Shown: one piece after another, positions 43,830 to 57,110 of the stretch
How positions within the stretch are numbered: the first letter of the stretch is position 1
Layout of the letters: each line of letters starts with the position of its first letter
NCBI GenBank assembly: GCA_034766995.1
Contig: CM068314.1
Coordinates: forward strand, 22,362,126 to 22,426,125
Direction: 5' to 3'
DNA: 64,000 nt
Origin: Acanthacorydalis orientalis
Taxonomy: Eukaryota; Arthropoda; Insecta; Megaloptera; Corydalidae
Position numbers and translations under genes: made by a program
The notes under the pieces: model-generated
The model's database searches: none
Seen by the model: the letters and a program-made list of their open reading frames with translations, nothing else
Told to the model about the DNA's origin: nothing

Positions 43830-45346
43830 ATATATATATATATAATTTCTTATAATATTAATAACTAAGTTTTTAATTGGCTTATTCATCCATTATTATA
43901 ACGTAAATATTATTCAGCATAAAAAGACCAGATACTATAAAAAGTCCCCATAATATTTTATATACGATAAAAAACATGTTCCTATAATAATAATATATAT
44001 AATAAAAATTGATACCATATATATCCTTAATTGAAATTATAGTCGTAAAAAAACCACAAAGTAAACATGTTTGAATTTTTATCCATATTTGTATATTTTC
44101 TCTTAGAAAAAGTATCTGTTTTATGTATTTTCTTCATTATATCAGTAATAAATTAATATTAAAAATTATATAAAACTCATGTTTTTATGTCAAGTTTCAT
44201 TAAATAGCACAGCTAAATGATAAATTTAAAGTAAAATTACATTTTACATAAAATATACTTTGATTCAATTAACGCATGTATAAAAACTATAAATTTCTAT
44301 AATAAAATCCACAAAGTTTCAATATTGTATGGTGAATTTATTTGATAAGTTCAGAATGAAAATATCTAAAAGATTATTGACATAAATTCATGAGAATATG
44401 ATAATACAGTAATGTTTTTTGACAGTTAAGAGCCATGTTTTCCTTTCTTATTAGGATATTAAAGTGGTTTTGTCCAATTAAAAATATGCAAATGGATAAA
44501 AGTAAACTATCAGTACATGAAACTGTCTTCATTATTATCACTGATATCTTTATAATCGTTGATATATATTTTCATAGTATTTAATTCCATTAATATACTA
44601 ACATTGGAATTAAATATACAGTCAAAGTATTTCTGCTTAATATTTTATCTGATTTTATAATAATGTATATATTTGAGAATAAAATAATTTTAAAGAAAAT
44701 TTATTCGAGCAATAACATCTTTAAATAATTATTTTTGATAACAGAAACGTCAAATTAAGATATAAAGATACTGTATGTATTTTTATATTCATTTAACTTT
44801 ATTCGCTCTTGGCATATTACAACGCAATTTTTAATGAAAGTACATAAATAATAAAATAATACTTTAATAATTTCATATTTTAATTAACAATATATTTTTA
44901 AAACTTTTCAAGTAATAATTTTAAAAAATAAATCAATTTATATGAATGATGGACATAATTTTATTTATTTTAATGAAATGCTATTTCACACATTCTATAT
45001 AATATTGAATCAGTAGTCAAAGCACTAATGTAAAAACTATATAATTTAATTAATAATATTTTTTCCATATTTTTCAATAATCTATAAAACAGATGAAATA
45101 TTAAAAGAGATATCTATATTTTTATTTTTTTATTGAACATTATTGCATATCTGAAACGTAATATTAAAAAATGGTATGAAATATAATTTGTAAATTTAAA
45201 ATAGTCTAACAATATTTTTAATAATTTTCTGTTAATAACTCATAAATTTTCCTCAATATTTTGTTTGAATTGAGATTTTAATTAATCAGATATTTAAATT
45301 AATTCTTTGATGATTATATTTCTTAAAAATTATTAAAAATGATATG

Positions 45347-45392
<46 letters not shown>

Positions 45393-46089
45393 TATATGTT
45401 GATTCTAAGATTATTAATTTCAAACTAAATATAATATTGTTTTGAAATATCATCTGATATCGTTCGTTATGAAATAAGAAAAATATTGATTCAAAACTGT
45501 AACAGTTAAAAACGACTCTAATCAAATATATTTATTTATCCAGTCACTTGAACGTACAACTCAGATACTTCATTCTATTTAAAACACTTTTGTAATGGTA
45601 CCGCTTACTCAAAATTCCAAATAACGTTTCCATATGCTAATAGATACAAAAAAAATTAATCTCCAACCGACAGAACATTATAGAGATAAATAGAATATTT
45701 TCATAATCTCTAATCTTATTAATTTTTCGCTTGGCTTATTTGGAACCTTATTAAAAAGCAAGCTACATGAAATATCGAATTTTAAAAAATAAAAATAGAT
45801 AAACGTTCAGCTTTAAAATATCACTATGAGCAATAAGAACAAGAATATTTACAAATCACATTATATTTGTTCGTTTTCTCTGTTCATTGAATATAGTATA
45901 ATTTAAAAATATATTCGAGAAAGAAAATTATCGAAGAAGATGTGTTATGAAATTAATAATTCACTTTATACATCTATCTCTATTTTTAAGATTTGTTGTT
46001 TATATTTTGACAGATAATAAAAAAAGAGAATTATATTAAACTGACCTCGATTTTCACAACTTCTTTTTCATTAGATTTAATAGTGATTT
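43202..46089. other. A+T-rich non-coding DNA
   Basis: Only (TA)n tracts (about 43793-43843 and 45355-45389) were recognised. There is no gene or RNA. Confidence 0.6.
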
Positions 46090-46375
46090 ATAGTTTCATG
46101 TGACACTTTGACAATATAACAGTTTAACGTAGGCGTTTGTATGGATATATTATTCATTTGACGATTATCGGGTTCGTTAAATCAATACGTTGACAGTGAT
46201 GTTGTCAAAAAATAACGTAAGGTACCGAGTTAAATATTATATAGAATATTTTTTTTTCATTAACAATTAATACAAAATGAATCAAAGATAAGAACGTTTC
46301 AGCACTTGACATATTATCAGTGACATAGTACTCATGTCAAAGAAAAAAATGTGACATATTCATTAATGACAAATT
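46090..46375. promoter_or_regulatory. Cluster of TGACA/TGTCA motifs
   Basis: About nine TGACA or TGTCA pentamers occur within about 285 bp, for example near 46099, 46109, 46189, 46203, 46303, 46319, 46335, 46350 and 46364. TGACA is the core recognised by TALE homeodomain proteins (Hth/Meis, TGIF). The cluster ends at a (TA)27 tract. Confidence 0.35.
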
Positions 46376-46386
46376 CATCATTTCTT

Positions 46387-46388
<2 letters not shown>

Positions 46389-46443
<55 letters not shown>
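46389..46443. repeat. (TA)27 tract
   Basis: This is a pure alternating TA run directly downstream of the TGACA-motif cluster. Confidence 0.95.
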
Positions 46444-46445
<2 letters not shown>

Positions 46446-47441
46446 CATGATTTTTTAAGATTTAATTATTCTGATTTAAATTTAGATTTTCTCATTAAAT
46501 TTGAGTTGCAAAAAATAAATTATTAAGTATATAATATTATTTATATCTTTGTATATAGAATAAAATATATTAATTTAGTCTCTTACTATACATAACATAT
46601 GTCAACATTTCGATTTCCATTATACATATTTAAAAAAACTTCATATTTTATTTCAATATTTGCGAGTACGTATCATTAAAACAAGGCACTTAATCATAAA
46701 TTATTTTTTTGAAGGAAAGTATAACAATAATAAATTTTAATAAAAAAAATAATTAAAAAAATATCTCAGATATGTTTCGAAAAATATCAGATTTTCATAT
46801 AAACGTTTAGAATTTAAATAATTTTTTTCACTTAAATTTATTAACAAGTAACCATAAATACTCGGTTCAGTTTTCGATTCCAGTAAAAATTTACAATTTC
46901 TAATTGTTTTAAATCAAACTACTATACCATATTATGATTAATTCATATTTAATTATTATTCCAGTACTTAATACGAAAATACGAAACATTCTTCTTTTTT
47001 TTTATTCAGAACAAAAATGAATAAATTTCTTGACATGCACACACTAAAGAAATCATATGGTTGTCTGTGTGAAAATCAAATTTTTAAGTAAATGTCTACT
47101 GCTTTAAATGACTGTTTTTGAGTCTTATTTCAAATTAAGTAGCATATTGTAGTTCCTTAACATCAAAAGGCACACCGATGGTTATCAGGAGAAAGCGTGG
47201 AATAAACACATCTCCACTGGATCAGCCTGTTGATTTTATTGTTTCTCTTATGTCTGACATGAAGCTCTATATACACCAGAAATATAATTGTTTTCTAGAA
47301 ATTCGTTATATCTTTGACTTTAAGGATAACTGAGATTTCCACATATATTATATTATTCACAAGATCATAGAGAGTAACTTTGAGTAGTTAGGACTTGATA
47401 AATCAAAATTGTAGGAATACATATGTAACAGACAGACATTC

Positions 47442-47490
<49 letters not shown>

Positions 47491-47632
47491 AAGACAAAAA
47501 TAAAATTGAAATAGAATTTAGTATCAAAAAATTAACCTGTTTTTCATTGGTCATCTATAATGGAAGAAAAAGTCTAATCGGCGACAAATCATTTGAAAAT
47601 ATTATTCATAACTATTTGAAATTTATTTTATG

Positions 47633-47687
<55 letters not shown>

Positions 47688-47721
47688 ATATAACTAAAAT
47701 GTTTCTTTACCTTAAAATTTG

Positions 47722-47794
<73 letters not shown>

Positions 47795-47825
47795 TAACTA
47801 AAATGTTTCTTTATCTTAAAATTTG

Positions 47826-47881
<56 letters not shown>

Positions 47882-50545
47882 GAAAACAAATCATTTGTGC
47901 ATTATTTTTCAGACTATAAATTAACTAAACCTTTAATTTCTTTCATACTCGTTTTTAAGTAGTAAAAGAGTGTTTTATTTTTTTCTGGACTTTTCATAAT
48001 GTAGTAAAGTCAAACTTAAATAACTTTATTATATTAAATCGCTAAATTAGGTAATATTTTAAAATAAATAATATTGATAATACTTAAATTAAATAGTTGA
48101 CTTTAAAGATTTTTTGATAATAAACTAAAACAAACCAATTTGTAACCTGAATCTATCTTTTCTTATTTTGTATAATTACTATAAATTAATTTATTTTATA
48201 AAAATTATCTTGACACATAGTTTTTGAACTTCTTAAATACACCAATCAATAATGTTAGCAAAATTTTTTTCATGCCTTTTATCATAAATTATAAATATTT
48301 TAATCGTTCTTGCAGCTTAGTACATACACAGTTTTAATAACACATCCAAACAAACGGAATAATATTATAGTTATTAAATAATTTTATAAAATACATTTAT
48401 AGCTACTGATAATATTCTGAAAATTATATTGTCTAAATGGCATTTCAGATGGAAGCATAAATTACAGCTTATTATTTTTTTGTAAAACATACCAAGTATT
48501 TAAGTTAAATGTTCAAATTTATATCAAAATTAAGATTATGTATAGATTTATTCATTTTTCCATTTGCTATTATATAAAAATACAAATAAGAGATCAAAAT
48601 AAACATATAAATATTTCAAATTAATAATTTTTATACATATTCAAATATACATAATTTTATACTAAATGCGAATCGTATATTTTCTAATTTGATTTAAGCT
48701 TACGAACTTCCTTTATATATTTTTTACATTCTTTTCTAAAAAAAAAATACATTTTATGATTTACATTTATTATCATTACTTGTTTATAATTTATTCTTTA
48801 ATTAATTTTCAATAAAATGTAATAACAATTTAATTAATAATTAAGTAGTTTTTTTTTCATTAAAACTGGATAAAATTATAAACTTGATGGATACCAACAT
48901 ACTGTTTTTTTTTCTAATTAATTTAAATAACTAAACGCAAATTAATATTATTTTAATTTTAAAATATTTATATGAAAACTGTAGTTTATGAGTAATGATT
49001 TATGTGTAATTAATTGTCTTTGAAAAATAATAAAATAAACACAATGATTTATTTGGCATGATGAAACTGAATGATGACTATATTTATTTGTTCATTTCTA
49101 ACAAAATTACTAACAAATTTCTTTTGCACATAATAGTAAATATTAAAAATTATTAAACTTACATTAAGCTAATTTGTAATATTTATTGAGATCTTCAGTG
49201 TATATAATTTTACATATAGTTATAAAACATATACTATAAAATCACTTATTACAAATCAATAATTGATAAAAAATCTATATTTTTTATATTCGTTATATAC
49301 CATGCCCGCTCTCACTTTTTGTATTATTAAAATCCGTAGTAATAGAAATAGTTAGTTTAGGTTATTGTTAATTGTGAATACTTATTCGATTTGAATTTTA
49401 TTTTATAACCCGGCTAAATTACACCTTTCTAGTCAATAATCTTAGAAATATTGTTTAAATAATCGATATCTCCGAATCCAATTAATATAATGGTTTTTTT
49501 ATTATATATGTAATATTAAAATTGTAATGTTGTATATTACTATATTAGAATGAAATAAAATATTATGCTTATACATTTTTATTTTTTAATCCAATAACCA
49601 TGTGTTCATTACAGAGGTAACAAATTTTGTAACAACCTTATGTTTTTAACACTTGGAGACACATTTTTTAATTTCATTTTTTTTAAATAATTCTTCAATA
49701 ACTATAATACCTGTTATCAATTCAAACATATCTGAAGATATGTTGAATACGATTATAATTTAAAAAAAATTTTTAGAAGAACTTTTTCCATTAAATTACA
49801 GGAAATCCTATTTTCTAAAATCTAAGTTACATCAATCTGCATTTATTGTGTTCTTTTTATTCATTTATAATTAAATATAATTATATTTTTTCGAAATAAT
49901 GAAATTATAACGCACTTATAATTCATATTTTAATACTCTACAATAATATTGTTGTTCTTTTTCTCTGTTTTAATTTCAAGTCAATTATTAATTTAGATGT
50001 TTTTTTTTAATAATAGATCAAAATGGTTCCGCTGAGATTATAGAGAAGATTTGTACTGAAGCGAATAGCTTTTTCATATTTCTTTTGCCTTTTTTATATA
50101 GATCTCTTTTTATAAAACTGATAAAAACGGTATACTTGCAAATTATTGTATATGTAAAATAACCGGTAATACATATATTTTAAATTAAATAAATATATTT
50201 TATATAGAAAATAGAGAACTAATATAACTTTTTTTAGTTTCGTAATAACAACTTGAAGTTGAAAGACAAAAATTTTACAATTTACCACAAAAAATATGAC
50301 AAATCCATATAAACGATTAAAATTAAAAATAAGTTTAAGAAAATAAATATATAAATATAAGATTTTTAGTTAAAAATAAATTTCAAACTTTCTAATAAAA
50401 CAACTTCTAAAATAATATTCTCTCTTCTTTAAATAATTAAAATTTACAAAAATGTAGCAATATTGCAATAACATTATATACTAATAAATTTAGAGCTCAC
50501 TATTATTTCTAAAATTGAAAAATACATCTTGAATACAGAAATACA

Positions 50546-50611
<66 letters not shown>

Positions 50612-50939
50612 ATATTAAAATTAATACTGATCTCATTGTTATCATTCTAGATAGTTTTAATGATAATTTTCAGAATATACTGATCACAAATAATTAAAAA
50701 AAGATTTATTTCTTCGAAAATTAAAAGTTATGTAATAATTTAAACAAACTAAGTATATTAAAAATAATCTAAGCAAATTATTTTGAAGTGAATGTATATT
50801 TATTTCTATGTACTAACGCATATCTGTAACAAGAAACTTGACAATTAATAATTACACCTTGTTAATTTATAGACATAAGAATTCGGCTATAGTTGATAAA
50901 ATAAACGTATACATAATTAACAACAACAACAACATGATT
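46444..50939. other. A+T-rich non-coding DNA
   Basis: It contains the 104-bp duplication with TA tracts at 47630-47881, other TA runs (about 47442-47485 and 50551-50606) and a more complex patch at about 47150-47290 of unknown role. Confidence 0.6.
47630..47881. repeat. 104-bp tandem duplication inside (TA)n tracts
   Basis: TAACTAAAATGTTTCTTTA followed by CTTAAAATTTGATTTA occurs at 47691 and again at 47795, with one substitution, and each copy is flanked by long (TA)n. Translations of this stretch as Tyr-Ile repeats are artefacts. Confidence 0.85.
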
Positions 50940-51070
50940 ACCTGAAACGAAAACGCATTTGCTGTAGAAACAAAAGAGCAGGAAACAAATGATTGACAGC
51001 AATGTCTGTAGCGCCAGCGGTTGAGGAGCGGACCGCACGCGAACTAGGCCATTTATAGCCTGGCTACTGT
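50940..51070. promoter_or_regulatory. Candidate enhancer with TGATTGACAG (Exd/Hth type) site
   Basis: TGATTGACAG at 50990-50999 equals the known Pbx/Exd-Meis/Hth composite consensus. It is followed within about 40 bp by a G+C-rich stretch and by the dyad AGGC..GCCT around CATTTATA (about 51046-51061). No open frame is present. An Exd/Hth role is inferred from the motif only. Confidence 0.4.
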
Positions 51071-51191
51071 ATAATTACATTCTACTGTCTTTTTGAATTT
51101 TCGTATTGGATTTTTTCGACATTTAATTTAGAGTTAATGATGGTCAATATAGATTGCATGCTGCTGATTAAAATGTGATCTAGTTTAATTC

Positions 51192-51194
<3 letters not shown>

Positions 51195-51252
<58 letters not shown>

Positions 51253-51400
51253 AGAGTGAAAATGAAAACATTAAATAAATAATTATTTTTTATTTATTAC
51301 CTTTCTATATTTATTTAATTACAAAACTTTTAAAGAAGTTCTTACTTTTCCTATCTTTTTTATTTTGTAAATCACATCAATTTAATTGGAGCCCAATTAT

Positions 51401-51492
<92 letters not shown>

Positions 51493-51499
51493 CACATAC

Positions 51500-51553
<54 letters not shown>
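51195..51553. repeat. Two large (TA)n tracts
   Basis: There are TA runs at about 51195-51249 and 51404-51553. The second is interrupted by CACACA and TACATACACA. Open frames on both strands across it are artefacts. Confidence 0.95.
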
Positions 51554-51555
<2 letters not shown>

Positions 51556-51599
51556 CTATTTCACATACACACATTATTAACTTAGTTTATATCTCAATC

Positions 51600-51640
51600 C
51601 CTTTAGAACGAAGGGTGGGGAATCCCAGGTGAACTACGTG
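51600..51640. promoter_or_regulatory. kappaB-like site overlapping an E-box
   Basis: GGGGAATCCC at 51617-51626 fits the Rel/Dorsal consensus and is directly joined to CAGGTG at 51626-51631, sharing one C. Rel plus E-box pairs are known from dorsoventral and immune enhancers. Binding is not shown here. Confidence 0.35.
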
Positions 51641-52030
51641 TTTTATTTCAATATATTCGTAAGCGGCTCTCTATGAATTATAGTAACTATCATTCTAAAC
51701 AAAAGATACCCTAGCTCGTTACAACATGATACCAATCTTTGTGTGCAAACCAGTTCATTAATTAGACTCTTCCCAATGAAATTATCTTTATCTTTTTTAG
51801 TTTTATTTTCAGTTTTATTATGATAAAAGATGGCCTTCTCAATCAAATGAAAATATAAATAGATAGACTTAAAACAATTATTGCGTTAATTAGAAGAAAA
51901 AAGTAGCAAATAAAAAAATTAAAAGTATTTCTTTAAAAAGTTTAATTAAAGCTGTAAATATTTTTCGTTTCATTTGAATTCAGGATGCGATATTTAAACG
52001 CTGTTTACAGTTTTTTTCATTTGCTTATTA

Positions 52031-52375
52031 TTATTAGGTTGATTTTTTCACTGAAATTGTCATTTCATCGTGCTTATGTTAAAATCATTTTAAAGTGTGT
52101 TAATCGGTCTATATATAGGTAACATCGACTTGGGTTTTATTATTATTATTGCTTCAAAGTGAACTATTGAATTAAAGATGAAAGAGAAGTAAATCGGCGC
52201 AATTATTTGTATGTGTAGAAAACGGACGGTAAAGCACTAGAAACGGTTCGTAAATTAAAGGATGCTTTTGATGTGGGTGCTGTTAAGGAAAGTACGGTAG
52301 TGGTTACAAATATTTATGGAAAGTACAGAAAATACAATGGTGGTTATAAAAATTTTATCCTGGAGGCAAGAGCTC
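52031..52375 (+). mobile_element. 5' fragment of a mariner element, truncated at the satellite border
   Basis: A TA followed by TTAGGTTG at 52032-52041 resembles the start of several insect mariner TIRs. About 185 bp further on, an open stretch from 52219 reads KALETVRKLKDAF and GAVKESTV. These resemble the helix-turn-helix N-terminus of mariner transposases, in which an ETVR-like helix is followed by a TV..W-type recognition helix. Similarity fades after ESTV and the sequence runs straight into satellite monomers. No 3' TIR or catalytic domain follows. The assignment rests on short motifs and is tentative. Confidence 0.5.
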
Positions 52376-55300
52376 AAAAAACCCGTTTTTCAACCAGTTT
52401 TTCGGCTATAAGTAGTCGAAATTAAGTGCGTAATGGGCAATGTCGTATATCGTTAAATGCGTCTTAAAATTATCTATCACGTGGTGTGCGATTCGATCCG
52501 ATTATTTGCCAAAATGGCCTTATTCTTCCCAAAAAACCCATTTTTCAACCAGTTTTTCGGCTATAAGTAGTCGAAATTAAGTGCGAAATGGGTAATGTCA
52601 TATATCGATAGATGCGTATAGAAATTATCTATCACGTGGTGTGCGATTCAATCCGATTATTTGCCAAAATGGCCTTATTTTTCCCAAAAAACCCATTTTT
52701 CAAACAGTTTTTCGGCTATAAGTAGTCGAAATTAAGTGCGTAATGGGCAATGTCGTATATCGTTAAATGCGTCTATAAATTGTCTATAACGTGGTGAGCG
52801 ATTCGATCCGATTATTTTCCAAAATGGCCTTATTTTGTCCAAAAAACCCATTTTCAACCAGTTTCTCGGCTATAAGTAGTCGAAATTAAGTGCGTAATGG
52901 GCAATGTCGTATATCGTTAAATGCGTCTATAAATTGTCTATAACGTGGTGAGCGATTCGATCCGATTATTTGCCAAAATGGCCTTATTTTTCCCAAAAAA
53001 CCCATTTTTCAAACAGTTTTTCGGCTATAAGTAGTCGAAATTAAGTGCGTAATGGGCAATGTCGTATATCGTTAGATGCGTCTTGAAATTATCTATCAAG
53101 TGGTGTGCGATTCGATCCGATTATTTGCCAAAATGGCCTTATTTTGCCCAAAAAACCCTTTTTTCAACCAGTTTTTCGGCTATAAGTAGTCGAAATTAAG
53201 TGCGTAATGGGCAATGTCGTATATCGTTAAATGCGTCTATAAATTGTCTATAACGTGGTGAGCGATTCGATCCGATTATTTGCCAAAATGGCCTTATTCT
53301 TCCCAAAAAACCCATTTTTCAACCAGTTTTTCGGCTATAAGTAGTCGAAATTAAGTGCGTAATGGGCAATGTCGTATATCGTTAGATGCGTCTTGAAATT
53401 ATCTATCAAGTGGTGTGCGATTCGATCCGATTATTTGCCAAAATGGCCTTATTTTGTCCAAAAAACCCATTTTCAACCAGTTTCTCGGCTATAAGTAGTC
53501 GAAATTAAGTGCGTAATGGGCAATGTCGTATATCGTTAAATGCGTCTATAAATTGTCTATAACGTGGTGAGCGATTCGATCCGATTATTTGCCAAAATGG
53601 CCTTATTCTTCCCAAAAAACCCATTTTTCAACCAGTTTTTCGGCTATAAGTAGTCGAAATTAAGTGCGAAATGGCTAATGTCGTATATCGTTAGATGCGT
53701 CTTGAAATTATCTATCACGTAGTGTGCGATTCGATCCGATTATTTTCCAAAATGGCCTTATTTTGTCCAAAAACTTATTTTTCAAGCAGTTTTTCGGCTA
53801 TAAGTAGTCGAAATTAAGTGCGAAATGGGTAATGTCATATATCGATAGATGCGTATAGAAATTATCTATCACGTGGTGTGCGATTCAATCCGATTATTTG
53901 CCAAAATGGCCTTATTTTTCCCAAAAAACCCATTTTTCAAACAGTTTTTCGGCTATAAGTAGTCGAAATTAAGTGCGTAATGGGCAATGTCGTATATCGT
54001 TAAATGCGTCTTGAAATTATCTATCACGTGGTGTGCGATTCGATCCGATTATTTGCCAAAATGGCCTTATTCTTCCCAAAAAACCCATTTTTCAACCAGT
54101 TTTTCGGCTATAAGTAGTCGAAATTAAGTGCGTAATGGGCAATGTCGTATATCGTTAAATGCGTCTATAAATTGTCTATAACGTGGTGAGCGATTCGATC
54201 CGATTATTTGCCAAAATGGCCTTATTCTTCCCAAAAAACCCATTTTTCAACCAGTTTTTCGGCTATAAGTAGTCGAAATTAAGTGCGAAATGGGTAATGT
54301 CGTATATCGTTAGATGCGTCTTGAAATTATCCATCACGTAGTGTGCGATTCGATCCGATTATTTTCCAAAATGGCCTTATTTTGTCCAAAAAACCCATTT
54401 TCAACCAGTTTCTCGGCTATAAGTAGTCGAAATTAAGTGCGAAATGGGTAACGTCGTATATCGTAAGATGCGTCTTGAAATTATCTATCACGTGGTTTGC
54501 GATTCGATCCGATTATTGTCCAAAATGGCCTTATTTTACCACAAAAACACGTTTCTCAGCTAGTTTTTCGGCTATAAGTAGTCGAAATTAAGTGCGAAAT
54601 GGGTAATGTCGTATATCGTTAGATGCGTCTCGAAATTATCTATCACGTGGTGTGCAATTCCTACCGATTATTTGCCAAAATGGCCTTATTTTTCCCAAAA
54701 ATCCCATTTTTAACCAGTTTTTCGGCTATAAGTAGTCGAAATTAAGTGCGTAATGGGCAATGTCGTATAATGTTAGATGCGTCTAGAAATTGTATATCAC
54801 GTGGTGTGCGATTCAATCCGATTATTTGCCAAAATGGCCTTATTTTTCCCAAAAAACCCATTTTTCAACCAGTTTTTCGGCTATAAGAAGTCGAAACTAA
54901 ATGCGAAATGGTTAATGTCGTATATCGTTAGATGCGTCTTGAAATTATCTGTCACATGGTGTGCGATTCGATCCGATTATTTGCCGAAATGGCCTTATTA
55001 TGCCCAAAAAACCCATTTTTCAACCAGTTTATCGGCTATAAGCAGTCGAAATTAAGTGCGAAATGGGTAATGTCGTATATCGTTAGATGCGTCTTGAAAT
55101 TATCTATCACGTGGTGTACGATTCGATCCAATTATTTTCCAAAATGGCCTTATTTTGTCCAAAAAACCATTTTTCAAGCAGTTTTTCGGCTATAAGTAGT
55201 CGAAATTAAGTGCGAAATGGGTAATGTCATATATCGATAGATGCGTATAGAAATTATCTATCACGTGGTGTGCGATTCGATCCGATTGTTTGCCAAAATG

Positions 55301-55496
55301 GCCTTATTTTTTCCAAAAAAACATTCTTTAACCAGTTTTTCGGCTATAAGTAGTCGAAATTAAGTGCGTAATGGGAATGTCGTATATCGTTAAATGCGTC
55401 TTGAAATTATGTATCACGTGGTGTTCGATTCGATCCGATTATTTTCCAAAATGGCCTTATTTTACCACAAAAACACGTTTCTCAGCTAGTTTTTGG
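52376..55496 (+). repeat. Satellite array, proximal divergent part (about 20 monomers)
   Basis: These are head-to-tail monomers of about 154-155 bp, recognisable by TTTTTCGGCTATAAGTAGTC and CGATTCGATCCGATTATTTG. Neighbouring copies differ by many substitutions and small indels. Variant types recur out of order. A monomer type with CATATATCGATAGATGCGTA appears at about 52598, 53835 and 55227, which are 8 and 9 units apart. A type with TTTTGTCCAAAA recurs at about 52833, 53453 and 54380. This is the pattern of an array edge where homogenisation is weak. The open frames here (for example 54777-55055) are tandem-repeat artefacts. Confidence 0.95.
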
Positions 55497-55885
55497 GCTA
55501 CAATTGGTTGGCCTCGCCCCTTTTCCTTCTATCACCGCCCCTCTGTTGGTTGGCCACGCCTCTTTCCCGCCTCTTTCCCGCTAGGCCGCGCCACTTTTAA
55601 ACCGAATTTAAACACTGTTCAAATCGAGTTTAAACCGAGTTTAAATCGAGTTTAAACTTAGTTTAAAACGAGTTTAAACTTAGTTTAAACCGAGTTTAAA
55701 CCGAGTTTAAACTTAGTTTAAACCGAGTATAAACCGAATTTAAACCGAGTTTAAACCGAGTATAAACCGAATTTAAACCGAGTTTAAACCGAGTTTAAAC
55801 TGAGATTAAACCGAGTTAAAACCGAGTTTAAACCGAGTTTAAACCGATTTTAAACCGAGTTTAAACCGAGTTTAAACCGAGTTTT
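55497..55885. repeat. Foreign segment in the satellite: G+C-rich patch plus 11-bp minisatellite
   Basis: The satellite is interrupted here. The first part (about 55497-55595) is G+C-rich and contains two copies of TTGGTTGGCC followed by CGCC. The second part (about 55596-55880) is a tandem array of the 11-mer GAGTTTAAACC with variants such as TTAGTTTAAAC. Each unit carries the palindrome GTTTAAAC. Both junctions fall in the same monomer region. The left side reads AGTTTTTGGGCTACAATT and the right side AGTTTTTCTGCTATAATT, which looks like a duplicated target. No coding sequence is evident. Confidence 0.85.
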
Positions 55886-56405
55886 TCTGCTATAATTAGT
55901 ATAAATTAAGTGCGAAACGATTAATGTCGTACATCGTTAGATACGTCTTGAAATTATCTATCACCTGGTGTGCGATTCGATCCGATTATTTGACAAAATG
56001 GCCTTATTTTGCCCAAAGAACCCATTTCTCAACCAGTTTTTCGGCTATAAGTAGTCGAAATTAAGTGCGAGATGGGTAATGTCGTATATCGTTAGATGCG
56101 TCTTGAAATTATCTGTCACGTGGTGTGCGATTCGATCCGATTATTTGCCGAAATGGCCTTATTTTGCCCAAAAAACCCATTTTTCAACCAGTTTTTCGGC
56201 TATAAGTATTCGAAATTAAGTGCGAGATGGGTAATGTCGTATATCGTTAGATGCGTCTTGAAATTATCTATCACGTGGTGTGCGATTCGATCCGATTATT
56301 TGCCGAAATTGCCTTATTATGCCCAAAAAACCCATTTTTCCACCAGTTTTTCGGCTATAAGTAGTCGAAATTAAGTGCGAAATGGGTAATGTCGTATATC
56401 GTTAG

Positions 56406-57110
56406 ATGCGTCTTGAAATTATCTGTCACCTGGTGTACGATTCGATCCGATTATTTGCCGAAATGGCCTTATCTTGCCCAAAAAACCCATTTTTCCACCA
56501 GTTTTTCGGCTATAAGAAGTCGAAACTAAATGCGAAATGGTTAATGTCGTATATCGTTAGATGCGTCTTGAAATTATCTATCACCTGGTGTGCGATTCGA
56601 TCCGATTATTTGCCAAAATGGCCTTATTTTGCCCAAAGAACCCATTTTTAAACCAGTTTTTCGGCTCTAAGTAGTCGAAATTAAGTGCGAAATGGGTAAT
56701 GTCGTATATCGTTAGATGCGTCTTGAAATTATCTATCACCTGGTGTGCGATTGGATCCGATTATTTGCCAAAATGGCCTTATTTTGCCCAAAAAACCCAT
56801 TTTTCAACCAGTTTTTCGGCTATAAGAAGTCGAAACTAAATGCGAAATGGTTAATGTCGTATATCGTTAGATGCGCCTTGAAATTATCTATCACCTGGTG
56901 TGCGATTGGATCCGATTATTTGCCAAAATGGCCTTATTTTGCCCAAAAAAAACATTTATCAACCAGTTTTTCGGCTATAAGTAATCGAAATTAAGTGCGA
57001 AATGGGTAACGTCGTATATCGTTAGATGCGTCTTGAAATTATCTGTCACGTGGTGTGCGATTGGATCCGATTATTTGCCAAAATGGCCTTATTTTGCCCA
57101 AAAAACCCTT
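56406..57110 (+). repeat. Satellite higher-order block, copy 1
   Basis: This multi-monomer block has diagnostic variants: GAAGTCGAAACTAAATGCG, TCACCTGGTG, GATTGGATCCG and AAAAACATTTATCAACC. All of them recur in the same order 3,413 bp downstream. The offset equals about 22 monomers. Confidence 0.8.
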
